Assembly: GCA_947095585.1 (NCBI GenBank) | Contig: OX352762.1 | Coordinates: 114,854,930 to 114,918,929 of the forward strand | Source of the DNA: Nephrocerus scutellatus | Taxonomy: Eukaryota > Arthropoda > Insecta > Diptera > Pipunculidae | Length of the DNA stretch: 64,000 nucleotides | Direction: 5' to 3' | Shown: in pieces, positions 32,055-43,870 of the stretch | How positions within the stretch are numbered: the stretch's first letter is position 1 | Layout of the letters: each line of letters starts with the position of its first letter | Notes under the pieces: generated by a model | What the model was told of the DNA's origin: nothing | Seen by the model: only the letters and a program-made list of their open reading frames with translations | The model's database searches: none | Program-made: the position numbers and the translations under genes

Positions 32055-33745
32055 AACATAGACATCGTATTGATACTAGAACCATCGGTCAGAGGAACTG
32101 ACGTCATGGGTCTTTGCTACAAATAGTATAACCCCTTCTATAAAAAAAACGAGGGTAATCCAAGAGCTTGTATCTTAGTAAAGAAACATTTTAACGCTTT
32201 CCTTGGTACTAACTACAACTCATCGGACGTTAAGGCAGAGGAGATAGATGGAGGTCATCTTTACATATCCTCTGCATACTTCTCGCATGAGCATCCCGCA
32301 CCGCCCGAGGCAGTCCAGAAATTTGTAGGAGACTCAAGAGGAAACAATGTTCTCATGGGGTGTGATGCCAATGTCAGGCACAGCCTCTGGGGAAGCTCGC
32401 AAGACAATGAACGGGGTGAGTTTCTTTTTGATTTTCTTATAAATTCTAACATTAAAATTTGTAATACTGGTAGAACCTTTACTTTTCCGAGTTCGGATAG
32501 GTATAGCGGATGGGAGGAGGTAATAGATATTACCTTGATTACTTACAACATTTACTTCAGGGTGTACAACGGGACATCCGCTAGTGTTTAATTCTTTTTC
32601 AGATCACAAATATATATACTGTTCGACCTGTGTCTCCAGACGGAGACCCCTAAACCGTACAGAAATATTAAAAGAACAAACTGGACGAAGTGCAGTAAAA
32701 TTATCCAATTCAGCCCTTGAGCACTCCCTTAAATACAATACAATACATGATCAAATCAATGAGCAGAGGCAGTCCCCAGGAAAGGGTAGTATCGCCCTTA
32801 TTTTGGCTGATGGTCCTTAAGATATTTGAGCTGGACGGGACGAAAGCTGTAGCGTATGCAGACGATGTGGTGATTATTGTGTAAGGACAGTACCCTTCCG
32901 TGATTAGTGAAGTCATGAAAAGGGCTCTAGGGAAGGTTAGCTCCTGGGCTACCACTTGTGGACTGGGAGTTAACTCTAGGAAAACTGAAATGATACTTTT
33001 CACCGCTGAGTCCAAAATACCGGCCAGAGACTTACACTTACCTCAGAGGCTAAATATCTCGGCATGATCCTCGATAGGAAACTCAGCTGGAAGTCAAACA
33101 TAAAACCCAGGGTTACGAAAGCATGTATTGCCAATGTAACAAAACCATCGGTAAGAAATGGGGCCTGCAGCCGAGGTTGGCAATTTGGCTGTACACAGCG
33201 GTCATACGACCCATTATTACCTATGGTGCGCAAGTCTGGTGGCGGGCGATTAACTAAAAGTACAATGTCACCAAGCTAGATAGATTACAAAGATCAGCAA
33301 CTGTTGGAATAATTGGTGCAGTAAGGTCTTGCCCTTCCGATGCTTTCAAGACAATTTTACACCTATTACCTTCGACCTATTTATTAAATACGTTGCGAGG
33401 TGCAGCGCTGCTTGTTTCAGAGAATCTGGGCACTGCAATTTACTGCAGTTGCTACCAAAGTAGAAGACACTATCCTCAACTGACTACTGCATTCCTAAAT
33501 TGAACTTCAGTCCTAGTTTTGTCGTTGAGTTTCCGACTAGAGAAAGTTTGAAGAACGAAGGAGTTTTGGGGCTTTTTGACTGACGTGACTCTATTCACCG
33601 ACGGGTCCAAGATAAGTAATATAGTCGGCGCTGCAGTCTTCTCAGTAAAGCCTAATCTTTCAATGTCCTACAAGCTTCCTGACTCCGCTAGCATCTTTCA
33701 GGCGGAGGTTCTGGCGATTAAGGAAGGCACTTGCTAACAGTAAAA
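32055..33745 (+). pseudogene. LOA/Bilbo-like LINE, copy 2 (EN, RT, RNase H start)
   Basis: About 32055-32590 is a readable AP-endonuclease: IDIVLILEPSVRGTD, PRACILVKKHFNAF, GGHLYISSAYFSHEHPAPPE, GCDANVRHSLWGSSQDNERG and an EVIDITL box. About 32640-32750 is linker, after which the RT fingers are missing. At about 32845-33000 the palm resumes with AVAYADDVVII and the MKRALGK block, followed by thumb sequence to 33540. About 33580-33740 starts an RNase H domain with TDGSK, then the copy ends abruptly. Stops occur in all parts. It spans the same site where copy 1 took the errantivirus, so it serves as an unoccupied reference. Confidence 0.8.
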
Positions 33746-34842
33746 TTCTAAAGTGTAAATTTCTTTTTTGGAAATTTCTTGAGCAGAATTTCTCAAATCA
33801 GATCAAAGAAATTAACCTTCAGGAATTTTTTTCCACATTAAGTTATTAAAGCAAATCTATTGTAATAATTTATAAATGCAAATAAAAAACTTACAGCCAC
33901 TCTGTAACACTATTAAGAAGTACATACTCAACCATTAAATTCGCAACTGTAAGCGCATTGTGGCATGGTTTGCAACTAATTGAATAACCTCAATGTGACT
34001 GAGGTTATTGTACCTTCGACTGTTGTGCTGATTTTGCAACAAATTATTAATAGAATAATCGGTCGCTTTAAATAACACTTGTCTTTGATTTCTTATTTGT
34101 GTGTTTTTCTTTGTGTCATTAAGAGACACAGTATCAGATTTCCTTTGGGAAATTGTGGGTTGCGGTGCCGTACACCTCTGCTATCAATGCGTTGAACACC
34201 ACAAAAACTCAATAAATTGTAATTAAAATCGAGCGCGTTAAGCATCTCTCATGTTACCTCTTTGTTGTGTTTTATTGTTTTGCGTTGCGATTTTGTGAAT
34301 TATTTATTAATATAGGTACCTTGACATCAGGAGAATCGACGGGTGATCGGTCTGTTAATTTACTGTATCATACATCTACCATTTTAACATGTGTGCGAAA
34401 CTCTGGGTTTACATACCTGCAAACAAATAAAAGAAAACAAAATATTAGCTACAAATTAAACAAAAAGTTTAAATAAGAAATAAGGATTATTATAAGCATA
34501 ACCAACTAAGTATGAAAGGAATATGGACGTAAAGAATTATTGGTTGTTTTACACTTATCCAGGGTGTTTTTAATATACATATCTATATAGATAGCATGCA
34601 CATCAGTATACGGTGAATGGAATTACTTATGTAGATGCAATCATTTTCAGAACAATTTTAATAGAATAGTCACGTCTTATTGTTACCGTCTAAACCACCG
34701 AGTTTCTGTGTATAGAGCAAGTCTTCACTGGATGAATGGCATACACCGGGATGACCAAACTGAAATACGGACTACAGTTGCAGAGCGAAATAACAAGTAA
34801 ATGTTAACTTTAAATGTACATGCACTACACAGTCACAGTTAT
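33746..34842. other. Non-coding stretch, nothing recognised
   Basis: AT-rich, no motif. It starts at the break of LINE copy 2 and ends at Rep-A copy 2. Confidence 0.4.
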
Positions 34843-35345
34843 TTGGTATTAATCGCAAAAATATATGTTTTTGAGGTTGGGGCTATTTCAAAGTATTTTC
34901 TTTTTTCCACACATCACACGCACCACACGCGACTAGCGACATCCGTCAAGCGCGGGATATCAAAATTGGCCCATGATATTGTACCGCTGACAAAATTTCA
35001 GTCCACTAGGTCATACGAAAGGTGGTTAAAAAAACGAAAAAATGGCAAAGCGTCATAGGTGGAATATGAAAAATGCTAATTTGGGATCAGACACTCACGA
35101 AATTTAAGCTCTCTAGGTCGTGTGGAAGGTGTTTAAAAAAGAATCTCAAAGAAGTTGAAAAAAAATTGGAATCCATCACACGCGCCACAGGCAACAGACG
35201 TCATACACGGAATATAAAAAATACTATTTCCGACACTCACAATATTTCAGATTTCTAGGTCATGTGGAAGATTGTTAAAAAGGAGCTCAAAGTGGTCGAA
35301 AGCACGGACAAAAAGGGGTCAAGTCAAGTTAAATAAAAGTTTTTA
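34843..35345 (+). repeat. Rep-A repeat, copy 2 (longest)
   Basis: Has the left edge seen at 26366, three decayed units with CACACGC words, GGAATATAAAAAAT, CACTCACAATATTTC and CTAGGTCGTGTGGAAGGTG, and the right edge GGTCAAGTCAAGTTAAATAA then GTTTTTAAAAA. It therefore gives both ends of the family. No coding capacity. Confidence 0.7.
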
Positions 35346-35545
35346 AAAAGATGAAGCAAGGTTCATTATAGTAGAAGATACCTATAAAATTCGAAAAATA
35401 CCTCAAATAGCAGGCACAGGCAAGGCAAATCTCCTTTATATATATTTCGCAGCTAGCTACACGCTACCAGATAGCGCGTTGTTGCCGCCTGTATTTTTAA
35501 AAGTCGAATCCTCTATGAGACTGATCTACTTTCGTACTTATCAAA

Positions 35546-35745
35546 CAGCTAGAGTATTAAATGATCTCAACATTCAGAAATCTGCTGGCCTGATGGTATT
35601 CCTGTATAGTTTTGAAGAGGTGTTCTTCAAATGCCACTGCGCAGGCTTTTCCATTTGTTTTATTCTTCTGGAGTCTTCCCAAGGAATTGGAAAACAGCCT
35701 TTATCCAGCCTGCCTCTAAAAAAGGGAATTGGTGGCGGCAGCGTA
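35546..35745 (+). pseudogene. LINE RT fingers fragment
   Basis: Reads LNDLNIQKSAG, then, after a frame change, FPRNWKTAFIQPASKKG. That is the start of an RT domain of a jockey/CR1-type LINE. Only about 65 residues remain. At 35746 it abuts a LINE fragment in the opposite orientation. Confidence 0.65.
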
Positions 35746-36860
35746 CTGTGGTCTTCGGTCATTGGTGGAGCCTACAATTCCTCAGTTAGCTGGCCATTAA
35801 GCAACTCATGAAAGTGCTCTAAGATGCCTTTAAGATCGGCGATCAGATTACACTCTTTGTCTTTGCAGTATGTGCAACGCGGTGTATATTGCGTCAAACC
35901 GCAGGCTTTTTGGTATCACTTTCGCGCCTGGTGCGGTCCTCGCAATCTAGTTCACGGACGAGATTCTTCTCCCAGGTTGCTTTCTTTTCTTTATATTCAT
36001 CTTCGTGTGCCCGCGTACTACGAGATTGTTGCATTGCTCGGTACAAAACATTCTTACGTTCTTAGAACTTATAGACGCATTTAGGGCGAGTCCTATCGCT
36101 TGACCGTAGTTGTTTCTGGTCTCTTCGTTGCGAAGGGCAGCCGTGTTAATCTGATTCGCGGATGCAGTCTTTCGTGATGATGCAATCCGCGCTCGGGAAC
36201 TACACCAACAAGATAGTGGTCCGAGTCGACGTTGGCTCCTCGGTACGTTCGTACCGTCTATCAACACGTGGTCTATCTGGTTACGAGTGGCTCCATCAGA
36301 CGTTACCCAGGTAGCTTTGTGGATATTTTTACTCGCAAACCTTTGATTTGCTTGCTGCCATCTCTATGACTCGTTGTCCATTGTCATTTGTGTTCTCGTG
36401 TAAGCTATGGGTGTCCAATGTACTGCCTGAATACTGGCTCCCAACCTGTTTTGGCATTCATATCCCCAAGAATGATTTATACTTCATACTAAGGACAGGC
36501 ATGGAGTTCCCGTTCGACTGATTCAAAGAATTCTTCTTTTTCATCATTTGGGGAATCCTAGTGAACGTTTATGAGGCTTATGTTTTAAAATCTGTCCTGC
36601 ACGCTAAAGGTGCATAGCCGTTCATTTACTGCTTTAAAGCCGAAGTTAATATGTGTAGAGAATTTAAAAATAATTTTTCATGACGTTTTCGGCGACATGC
36701 TGGCAATTGTGCATTCAATGTTGGTTCTGAGGCCGTCTTAAGTTTCTGGCTTATTGACATAGAACGTGAACGTGACATGGCCTTAAGGGAAAAAAACAAC
36801 AAATTGGCTGGAAAATTTCTGGAGATAACATGGTCACCAAACTTCGACTTCAATAACCGT
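35746..36860 (-). pseudogene. RTE-like LINE, endonuclease fragment
   Basis: Read from 36860 leftwards it shows FSTHINFGFKAVNERLCTF, a DSPNDEKEEFFESVERELHA block, IILGDMNAKTGWEPVFRQYI, HENTNDNGQRVIEMAASK and ATWVTSDGATRNQIDHVLID. These are successive blocks of the AP-endonuclease of an RTE-like LINE, ending in the linker (NLIADLKGILEHFHELLNG near 35770-35850). The RT domain is absent. Several stops and frame changes are present. Confidence 0.75.
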
Positions 36861-39590
36861 CTTGGTTAAACCACATATTATGCTCAAAGTTCACCTCTTC
36901 CTTAAAACTTTGGATAATTTGCAAACGTTGTTGAAGCGTGTCATTTCCATGATTATACGGCAAGTACAGACGAATTGAAACGTCAAAATAGACCGCAGCT
37001 AACTTCACGCATCGCCGAGAAACCGTATTGGAAAAATAGGGCGCCTCAATTAAATCGTAAATTTTGTATCAGTTCACTGACATTTTTAAAAAGTGTTTTT
37101 TTTTCAGTACGATTTGATTAACATCAGAACATTTAAAATATTACATTTTTGCTCTGACACTGCTAGCGTTAAAAGGAATTTAAATAAACAAGGAACTTGC
37201 TCGATATTTGGTAGCAAACACATAGAAAATATCATCAGTCACCTTTCCAAACTTAATCACTTTTTTAAAAAACTCGTGCTAACTAATGAACTGAGTTAAA
37301 AATTGCAAACTGTTGTACATAATTTATACTCAACCAAAAGAACTTTCATGACCTCATCAAAAAGAAAAAAGAACAGGCCATTAATTTAGTCGACAGTCTA
37401 ATTGCACACTCAGCATTCCTAAGTTTTATTCAATTTAACTTTATTTGCTTGCTAGTACACTTAACCATAAGTCATGAGACAAAAAGAGTCATCAACACAT
37501 TGGCATGTGATACTGTGCGATAAGTTCATATTTTTGATAATGAACATTAGCAAGAATGTTACACTTACACTCTTGTATCTTGTACACGAACAAGTGTCAT
37601 GTACGTGTCATCATAGGGTGACTCATCTTTTTTATTGGGATTTGGCATTTTTTTCTCCGTTTTCGCGTGTCTATCACATCGACAACGACTGACTAGCTAA
37701 ATTAGCATACTAGTAATAAATTTTAACGACAATTTATCGATAAATATATACCCGATGTTATATACAATCGAGCTGTAGATAAAGTTTAGTAGATTATATC
37801 ATCGTCGATGAAGCACAAAATCGATAGCAGATTTATATGTTGCACGAGAATGAATAAATGTTTTATTTTATTTGCTAATCAATACAATAAATGCGCTAGT
37901 TTATCAGTGTGATGCGTATGAAAGGTAGGTAACTATATACGAGTATATATGCACATAGGAATTTTGTTTTGAAATCGCGAACTCCCAGGCGACAAGGATT
38001 TAGTTTAAAAAAGAGATAAAAAAACTACATCTGTGAATAAACAGAAATAGTAAACCATAAACGCTTGATTTATGTACACATGTAATATTACAAAACGGGC
38101 GGCAGAGGGTACACACTATTATTGCGGAAGCTCATATAAATTGCAAAATTTGGTTTATATTTTTTGTGGCTTTATTTAAAGAACCAATCTGGAAAGCATC
38201 GGATGCCAACATACCTGGAATTGCAGTTTGCAAAATTGATGATACTGTTAACAGCCATGACCCAGCTACATGTGGAGTTGTATTATTTTTTTTATATACT
38301 CAATCGGCAATTCCATTCAGTCCGTGAGTATAATAAAAGTCAATTAAAGTTTATTTACAGAATTTCAGTAGAGAGATTTTTCAATTAAATTTTTATTAAA
38401 TGTTATGTTTGCAGTATGAAAAATTAATCTGTATTTCATTTCAAATTTAAACCTTTTTCATAACTATCATCATATCATCATCACTAAAATTCGAAAAACT
38501 GTTTTCCAATTAAAAATTAATTTCGCGTTTAGTCTCTTGACATTTTGGACAACTACAACGTATACATAATATATATATATACATACCCACTTATTTATAA
38601 AAATATTCCAAGTATGTACTTGGCTAGCAAATGGAAAACACATGGTATTCCCGATATAAATCAATTAATAAGAAGGACTCTTCGTTATATAAACCTCGAG
38701 ACGGTGCACTTCAGTGCCTCAACGGATTCCTATCAATATGATACGACAACGGAATAAAATCAAATTAATTACTCACTTCTGTTAACTGTGAAATTAATCC
38801 CTTGTCCAGTGGATTAAACATAATAACAGCAGACTGCAGCCATCACACGCACGCACAGGAGGGGAAAAAATGAACCGCGCACACAAAAAAATTTACATTT
38901 TCACATTTCCAATATCTGATATGGCTCTCAGTTTTGTAATTTTTTTTCTCTTATTATGCATTTATTTTATAGCAATTATCGCATGGGAATTATCAATCTT
39001 ACACTTGACCATGCAGTGTCGAACGTTGGCCGATACTTGTACGTACGTACGAGTATTATGGTATTATGCAGTGGCGCGAAGCGATGACGTCGAGAGCCCT
39101 TTCACTTGGAAATGTTTCGTTTTTTGCTAGAGAACATGTCATGCGATTATTCTGTGTGTGTGTGATATCACACAAATCCGGATAAGGATTAAAACTTTAT
39201 TGGGCATTTATTTTTTTTTTGAATTAAAACGTTGTGGTTGGTTTGGTCTGTAAAGGTCTGCAGTGCAAGCTATATGCTTTAAATCAATTGAATTTACAGA
39301 AAAATTTTAGTTATTCCTTGGAGTAAAGACTAAAAGTACATTTATCTAAGCTATGCGATGGGATTGCTATTCATTCCAGTTATTTAAATATTTACTATAA
39401 TTTTGTGATAATTTACAATAATACAATAATATTTTCAACTTCATATGGCCTCAGCGACTGCCTTTTAAAACAAACATTGTGGAATTTCTCTCACTCTCAC
39501 CTGCACCTCTGCACCTTTATTTATCTCGTTTTGGCAATGGTATCACAATAAAAAAACCTACAAGTCTTATTGTCGCATCTTAGTCATACT
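36861..39590. other. Long non-coding stretch, nothing recognised
   Basis: About 2.7 kb of AT-rich sequence. Short open frames lack motifs, and no transposon protein or promoter could be supported. It may be intron or intergenic. Confidence 0.4.
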
Positions 39591-39793
39591 TACCAAATCG
39601 CTTGAGAAATGGCTTAGTTACCAACATTACAGACCCTAATGACCAAATCCCAGAATTTCCATAGGAACAAGTTTTATAGTTGCATATTAGTCCTACATAC
39701 CTAATTTCATACAAATCGCTAGAGAAATGGCTTAGTTGCGGAAATTTCAGACCTTAATGGCCACATCCTTACTGCCGATAAAGAAGTTTCAAC
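39591..39793. repeat. Degenerate tandem duplication, about 125-bp unit
   Basis: AATCGCTTGAGAAATGGCTT at about 39597 returns as AATCGCTAGAGAAATGGCTT at about 39716, each followed by TAGTT, a variable stretch and CAGACC(C/T)TAATG. Lies directly left of the minisatellite at 39794. Confidence 0.65.
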
Positions 39794-40130
39794 AGAACAG
39801 TGTAACAACAGTGTTACAACAGTGTTACAACAGTGTTACAACAGTGTAATAACAGTGTAACGCGTAACCCTTGAAAATTGTGGCCCCCTGCGCAAAAACG
39901 GTTACAACAGTTTAACGATAGCTAAACAGTGTAACAATAGTATGACAGCATTGTAACAACAGTGTAACAACAGTGTAACAAACGTGTAACAACAGTGTTA
40001 CAACAGTATAATAACAGTATAACGCGTAACACCTGAGAAATCGGGCCCCAAACGGGCAAAAACGTTTCTGTAACCACAGTGTAACAATAGTATAACAACA
40101 GTGCAATAACAGTGTAACGCGTTACGCTTG
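39794..40130. repeat. AACAGTGTTAC minisatellite with higher-order units
   Basis: Runs of a 10-bp word (ACAACAGTGT with T/A variants) alternate with a longer block built on GTAACGCGTAAC, CTTGAAAATTG and CCCC(C/T)GCGCAAAAACG. The CGCG of that block falls at 39861, 40023 and 40119, so the array has an irregular higher-order period of roughly 100-160 bp. Non-coding. Confidence 0.85.
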
Positions 40131-42204
40131 AAAATTGAAGCCCCCTCCGCAAAAAAGTTTCACTTCAAAAATCAAACCTTTTGTTCGATCACTTGGCACC
40201 CAAATGACCCGATGACAATTGTATGGTTTTATGGCAAGGGATGGCGATGGCTTCTTTTAAATACTAATTAGAACGTACATAATATGTTAAAGCCTAAGAA
40301 ATTTGTAAAGGATATGAAAACCTGACTTTTATAATAGACCAGCTGAACGCCAGGCGATGCACGGTTGTGAAATTTGATACTAACATCTCCCCAATAAACC
40401 CCCCACCCACCATCCTATGTCTCAGCCCAATAGCGGTGTTTTACCACCACTATTCACCTCAGCGACTCCAGAAACTATAGAATCGACACTATTATCCGTA
40501 ACCCACCCCCACACGACCACTCACCCGATCAATATGTTTGATTCCCGGTGGTACGTAATATGTTGGAACCAAGTTGGCGTTCCAGAGTTAGTTTAGAAAC
40601 ATCTAAATTCTCTGTTTTAATATATAGTTGGTGAAAAACTCAATTAGTTGGTAGGTATTTACTCCATTTCGCTAGGGTTAGACAAACGAAAGAACTTTTG
40701 AGACCAGCTCTTCACCGTTAGACTAATTATGTTAATCTGTTTCAGTTAGCAAACTAAAAAACTAGGGAAATTCTAGTTGAAAGTGAAATTAATGGAGACA
40801 TGATGAAAACTTTAGAGGGAATCTGCTCCAATGAACCGTTAAAAATTTAGTACCAGATTTCAAACGTGAACGTCGGGGATAGAGCATTGTTGTTAGTTTA
40901 CTATCGCGGTCTTTTGCGTCGATTGATAATGGAACTCACAATGAATTTTTTAAATTTCAAAATTTGGCAGCGAAATCAAAAGTCAGTCAGTTAATGAGAT
41001 CGACCGGAAAATTTGGTTCGTCATAGATAACTGGAAGTCTAAGCATAGATAAAGAATTTAGCAAGACATAAAGTTGCCAGCGATTACCTTATTGTCCATG
41101 GGACTACCAACGAAATTTATCTCCCAGCTGATCTTTTGTTTGGGTTATTTTTTTAACTCACAATATAAGCAGGAATTTATTTTAAATTTGTAGGCAGAAT
41201 CGTTTGTAGAGCATCTAAGTGAAATTTAAAACCACCCTATAAATTAACGCCGAAAAGCACATAAATAAACAACCCAGTGAACGAAATTATATATGTGCTA
41301 TACTGTTAGCTTAAAATTATTAATTAAATCGCTCCTAATAACATGTACAGACCAATGCAAACCGAAAGAACGTTTCAGATTTGTTTGATTTGCAATGGAT
41401 GCGAAGATAAATAGTCGACATTAGTGCGCGCAACCAAGTAAATCCTGCTTATGGTTAGACTGACAGGCATTTATGTTCATCGTCTACACGTTCGCTTAGC
41501 GCTCCCCATTAAAAATTCAAACTGCTTGCAAATGTTTGTTCAAATTAATATTTCAACAGTAAACTTATCAACCAGAAGATAGAAGCGATATCGACACACC
41601 CAACAATCAAAAAAAACGACGTCGACATTACGGCGAAGAGTCGAATTAATAAACAATTTGCACAGAGGGAGAACAGAGCTCAACAGCCATCCAACCATTG
41701 AAGCATCGATTCAATTTCATCGTTTAATAATTTATCGCAGGAGATCATTTATTAGACAGGCGGACTTGTAGGTGGGCGTAAGTGCGTGAGTAAGTGAGTG
41801 AGTAGGTAATTTAGAAGAGCAATTTATCCCAACAAATTGAATGCCATTTAGAAATAAATGCGAATTTGTCCAGGCAAATGAGATTGCGTCCGTGTAGTGT
41901 TTGTTGGGACCGTATCTCATATAGAGCTAAATTCAATCTTGCAGCACTCAAATAATGGACTGTAAGAGGAGCGTCAAGTGTCGGTTGTCGAGTTAGTAAG
42001 TCCCATGTAGGTTTTTGTTGTTTTGAACTTAAATGGGCAATCCTTAGACCAGGTGTGTTGCAAGCAGTAGTATGTTATATTATTTTTAGGGGAAATATAT
42101 TTTCATTGTTTCAGGAAGAAACTAATAAGAAAATAGTTTAGGTTTCCCCAATTATATTGTGAAATTTACTTTTTAACAGGGTATTTTTTACATTTATATG
42201 GCAG
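40131..42204. other. Non-coding stretch, nothing recognised
   Basis: No gene, transposon protein or tandem structure recognised. C-rich segment near 40385-40425. Confidence 0.4.
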
Positions 42205-42505
42205 CCCATCGACAAGGAAAAGGATTAAAGCCGGAGTTCCTCAAGGTTCCAGACTTGGACCAGTCTTGTTAATAATTTTCAATGCGGATCAACCCACCAA
42301 TACAACGGGAACAAGGATCATGGTTTCACAGATGACTGCATCACGTATGCCGTTTCCCGCTCTCCTGATATATCTGCCCGAAGAGTGGAGGAACGCCTCC
42401 GAAATCGTTGGCATTACTTACTGAAGTGGGGACTGAAGATCAACGACAACAAAACGGAACTCATCTGCTTCCAAATACCAGCAACCAAAACAGGGCTATG
42501 AAATG
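42205..42505 (+). pseudogene. Jockey-like LINE RT palm fragment
   Basis: Reads KRIKAGVPQGSRLGPVLLII, then NADQP, then after frame changes LKWGLKINDNKTELICFQIP. These are the palm blocks surrounding a lost catalytic box (the FADD region reads HGFTDDC). Similar wording occurs in the jockey-like LINE at 24340-24570. It ends at the start of a Rep-A copy. Confidence 0.75.
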
Positions 42506-42711
42506 TCGTAAACCGGTGTCATAAGCGGAATATAAATATATTTTGGATTTAGATACTCACAAAATTTCAGATCTCTAGGTCGTGTGAAAGGTGGTTAAAA
42601 AGGACCTCAAAGAAGTCGGAAAAAAAACATCAACCCATCACACGCGCCACACGCGACACGAGACACGCGTCATGCGCGGAATATAAAAAATGCTATTTTG
42701 GACTTGGTGCA
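42506..42711 (+). repeat. Rep-A repeat, copy 3 (partial)
   Basis: One and a half units: GGAATATAAATATATTTTGG, then CACAAAATTTCAGATCTCTA, GGTGGTTAAAAAGGACCTCA and a CACACGCGCCACACGCGACA block. It is squeezed between LINE fragments on opposite strands, and both joins are abrupt. Confidence 0.75.
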
Positions 42712-43870
42712 CCCGCTTTTAAGAGTGAAGATCGACTAGAAGATTGTCAATGACCAGTGACCATAGAAGGGAAGAAAACACTGCTCCTCGGGGACATCCC
42801 TTAAGTGATCCTCTCGAGGAGGATATGCATGGCCCTTATCCAATGATTGGTCGAGTCTTCGATACCCTGCTACTGATTGTCTTTTCAATAGAGTCAGCAG
42901 TGCCAGTGTTATCGAAAGCGCCCTCAATGTCGAGGAAGGCACACAGGGCCACTTCCTTGGAATGAAAAGTTCCTTCTATCTTCTTTACAAGATAGTGAAG
43001 GGCACCTTCTGAGATTTTGCCTTTCATGTAAGCAAACTAACTTGAGTGCAGATGGGTATACACTTGTAACCGGCCTCTAATATGAACATCAATAAGCTCT
43101 TCATGGTTTTGAGGTCAAATGATGTTAGACTTATAGGTATGTATTATTTGGGCATGGTTTAGGAATAAATATCACATTTACCTGTCTCCAGATAGTAGGA
43201 ATGTACCCCCAGTTGTAGCTGGCTCTAAATAAAAAAATCATAACTGTTAAGATGAGATCGAAGCGGTGAAAAGATCCCATCACCACCGGGAGCTTTGCAC
43301 TTAGCTTGGTGCAGTTTCGCCTGTAATACCCTGATGGTGCTCATTAGTCCTCCCTGGTGGCTGAAGAGGAAGGCCGGCTTTGGCAAAAGCAAGAGCAATC
43401 TCTCTATCCTTACCCATGCGTACAGCATGTTTAAGTCGCATTCTCTCTGGCGAGTGCAAATTACTACATCCACCGCGGTGTTGCTGAATTAGTAGCCCAT
43501 CTAAAGCCTTCCGAATAGAAGAGCATCCGGATTTCTGACGCATGCATCAACGATTGTGGATGCGCCAGAATCAGAAGTGGCTAATTCCATGTCCTTAGTT
43601 CTGACGCTCTCGCTAGTTTAGAATGGGGCCGTATGGCTACTTCGTCTGAACTCTGGGTAGGGTTCGTCTGCTCAACAGTAGACCGAGCAGTTGAGGCCAA
43701 CATAAGGTTGGCTATCAAGTGCTCTTCAACTTTTCTAAATACAGCGGGTTGCCACAGCGGGTTGCTCAACACCAGGACCCTACAATGTTTGGCTAACGCC
43801 TTATGGATTAGTGCAACTACTGGCATTTCGACAAAGTGTTCTTCTCTGGCTTAGCATTTTCCCTTTTGCT
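42712..43870 (-). pseudogene. LOA-like LINE on the minus strand
   Basis: Read leftwards from 43870 it begins with a region that may be the ORF1 end (MPVVALIHKALAKHCRVLVL), then a linker with RMRLKHAVRMGKDREIALAF, an RT opening (KCKAPGGDGIF near 43290), a KISEGALHYLVKKIEG block and ALCAFLDIEGAFDNT at about 42910-42955, and a degraded GCPRGAVFSSLLWSLVIDNL region at 42740-42790. The catalytic box is not reached because Rep-A begins. The FLDIEGAF wording resembles the LINE carrying the errantivirus, so I place it near LOA/Bilbo, less certainly. Confidence 0.7.

Noticed and set aside
39794..40130. CRISPR-like array
   Set aside because: Units are short, irregular and without unique spacers, and the sequence is eukaryotic.
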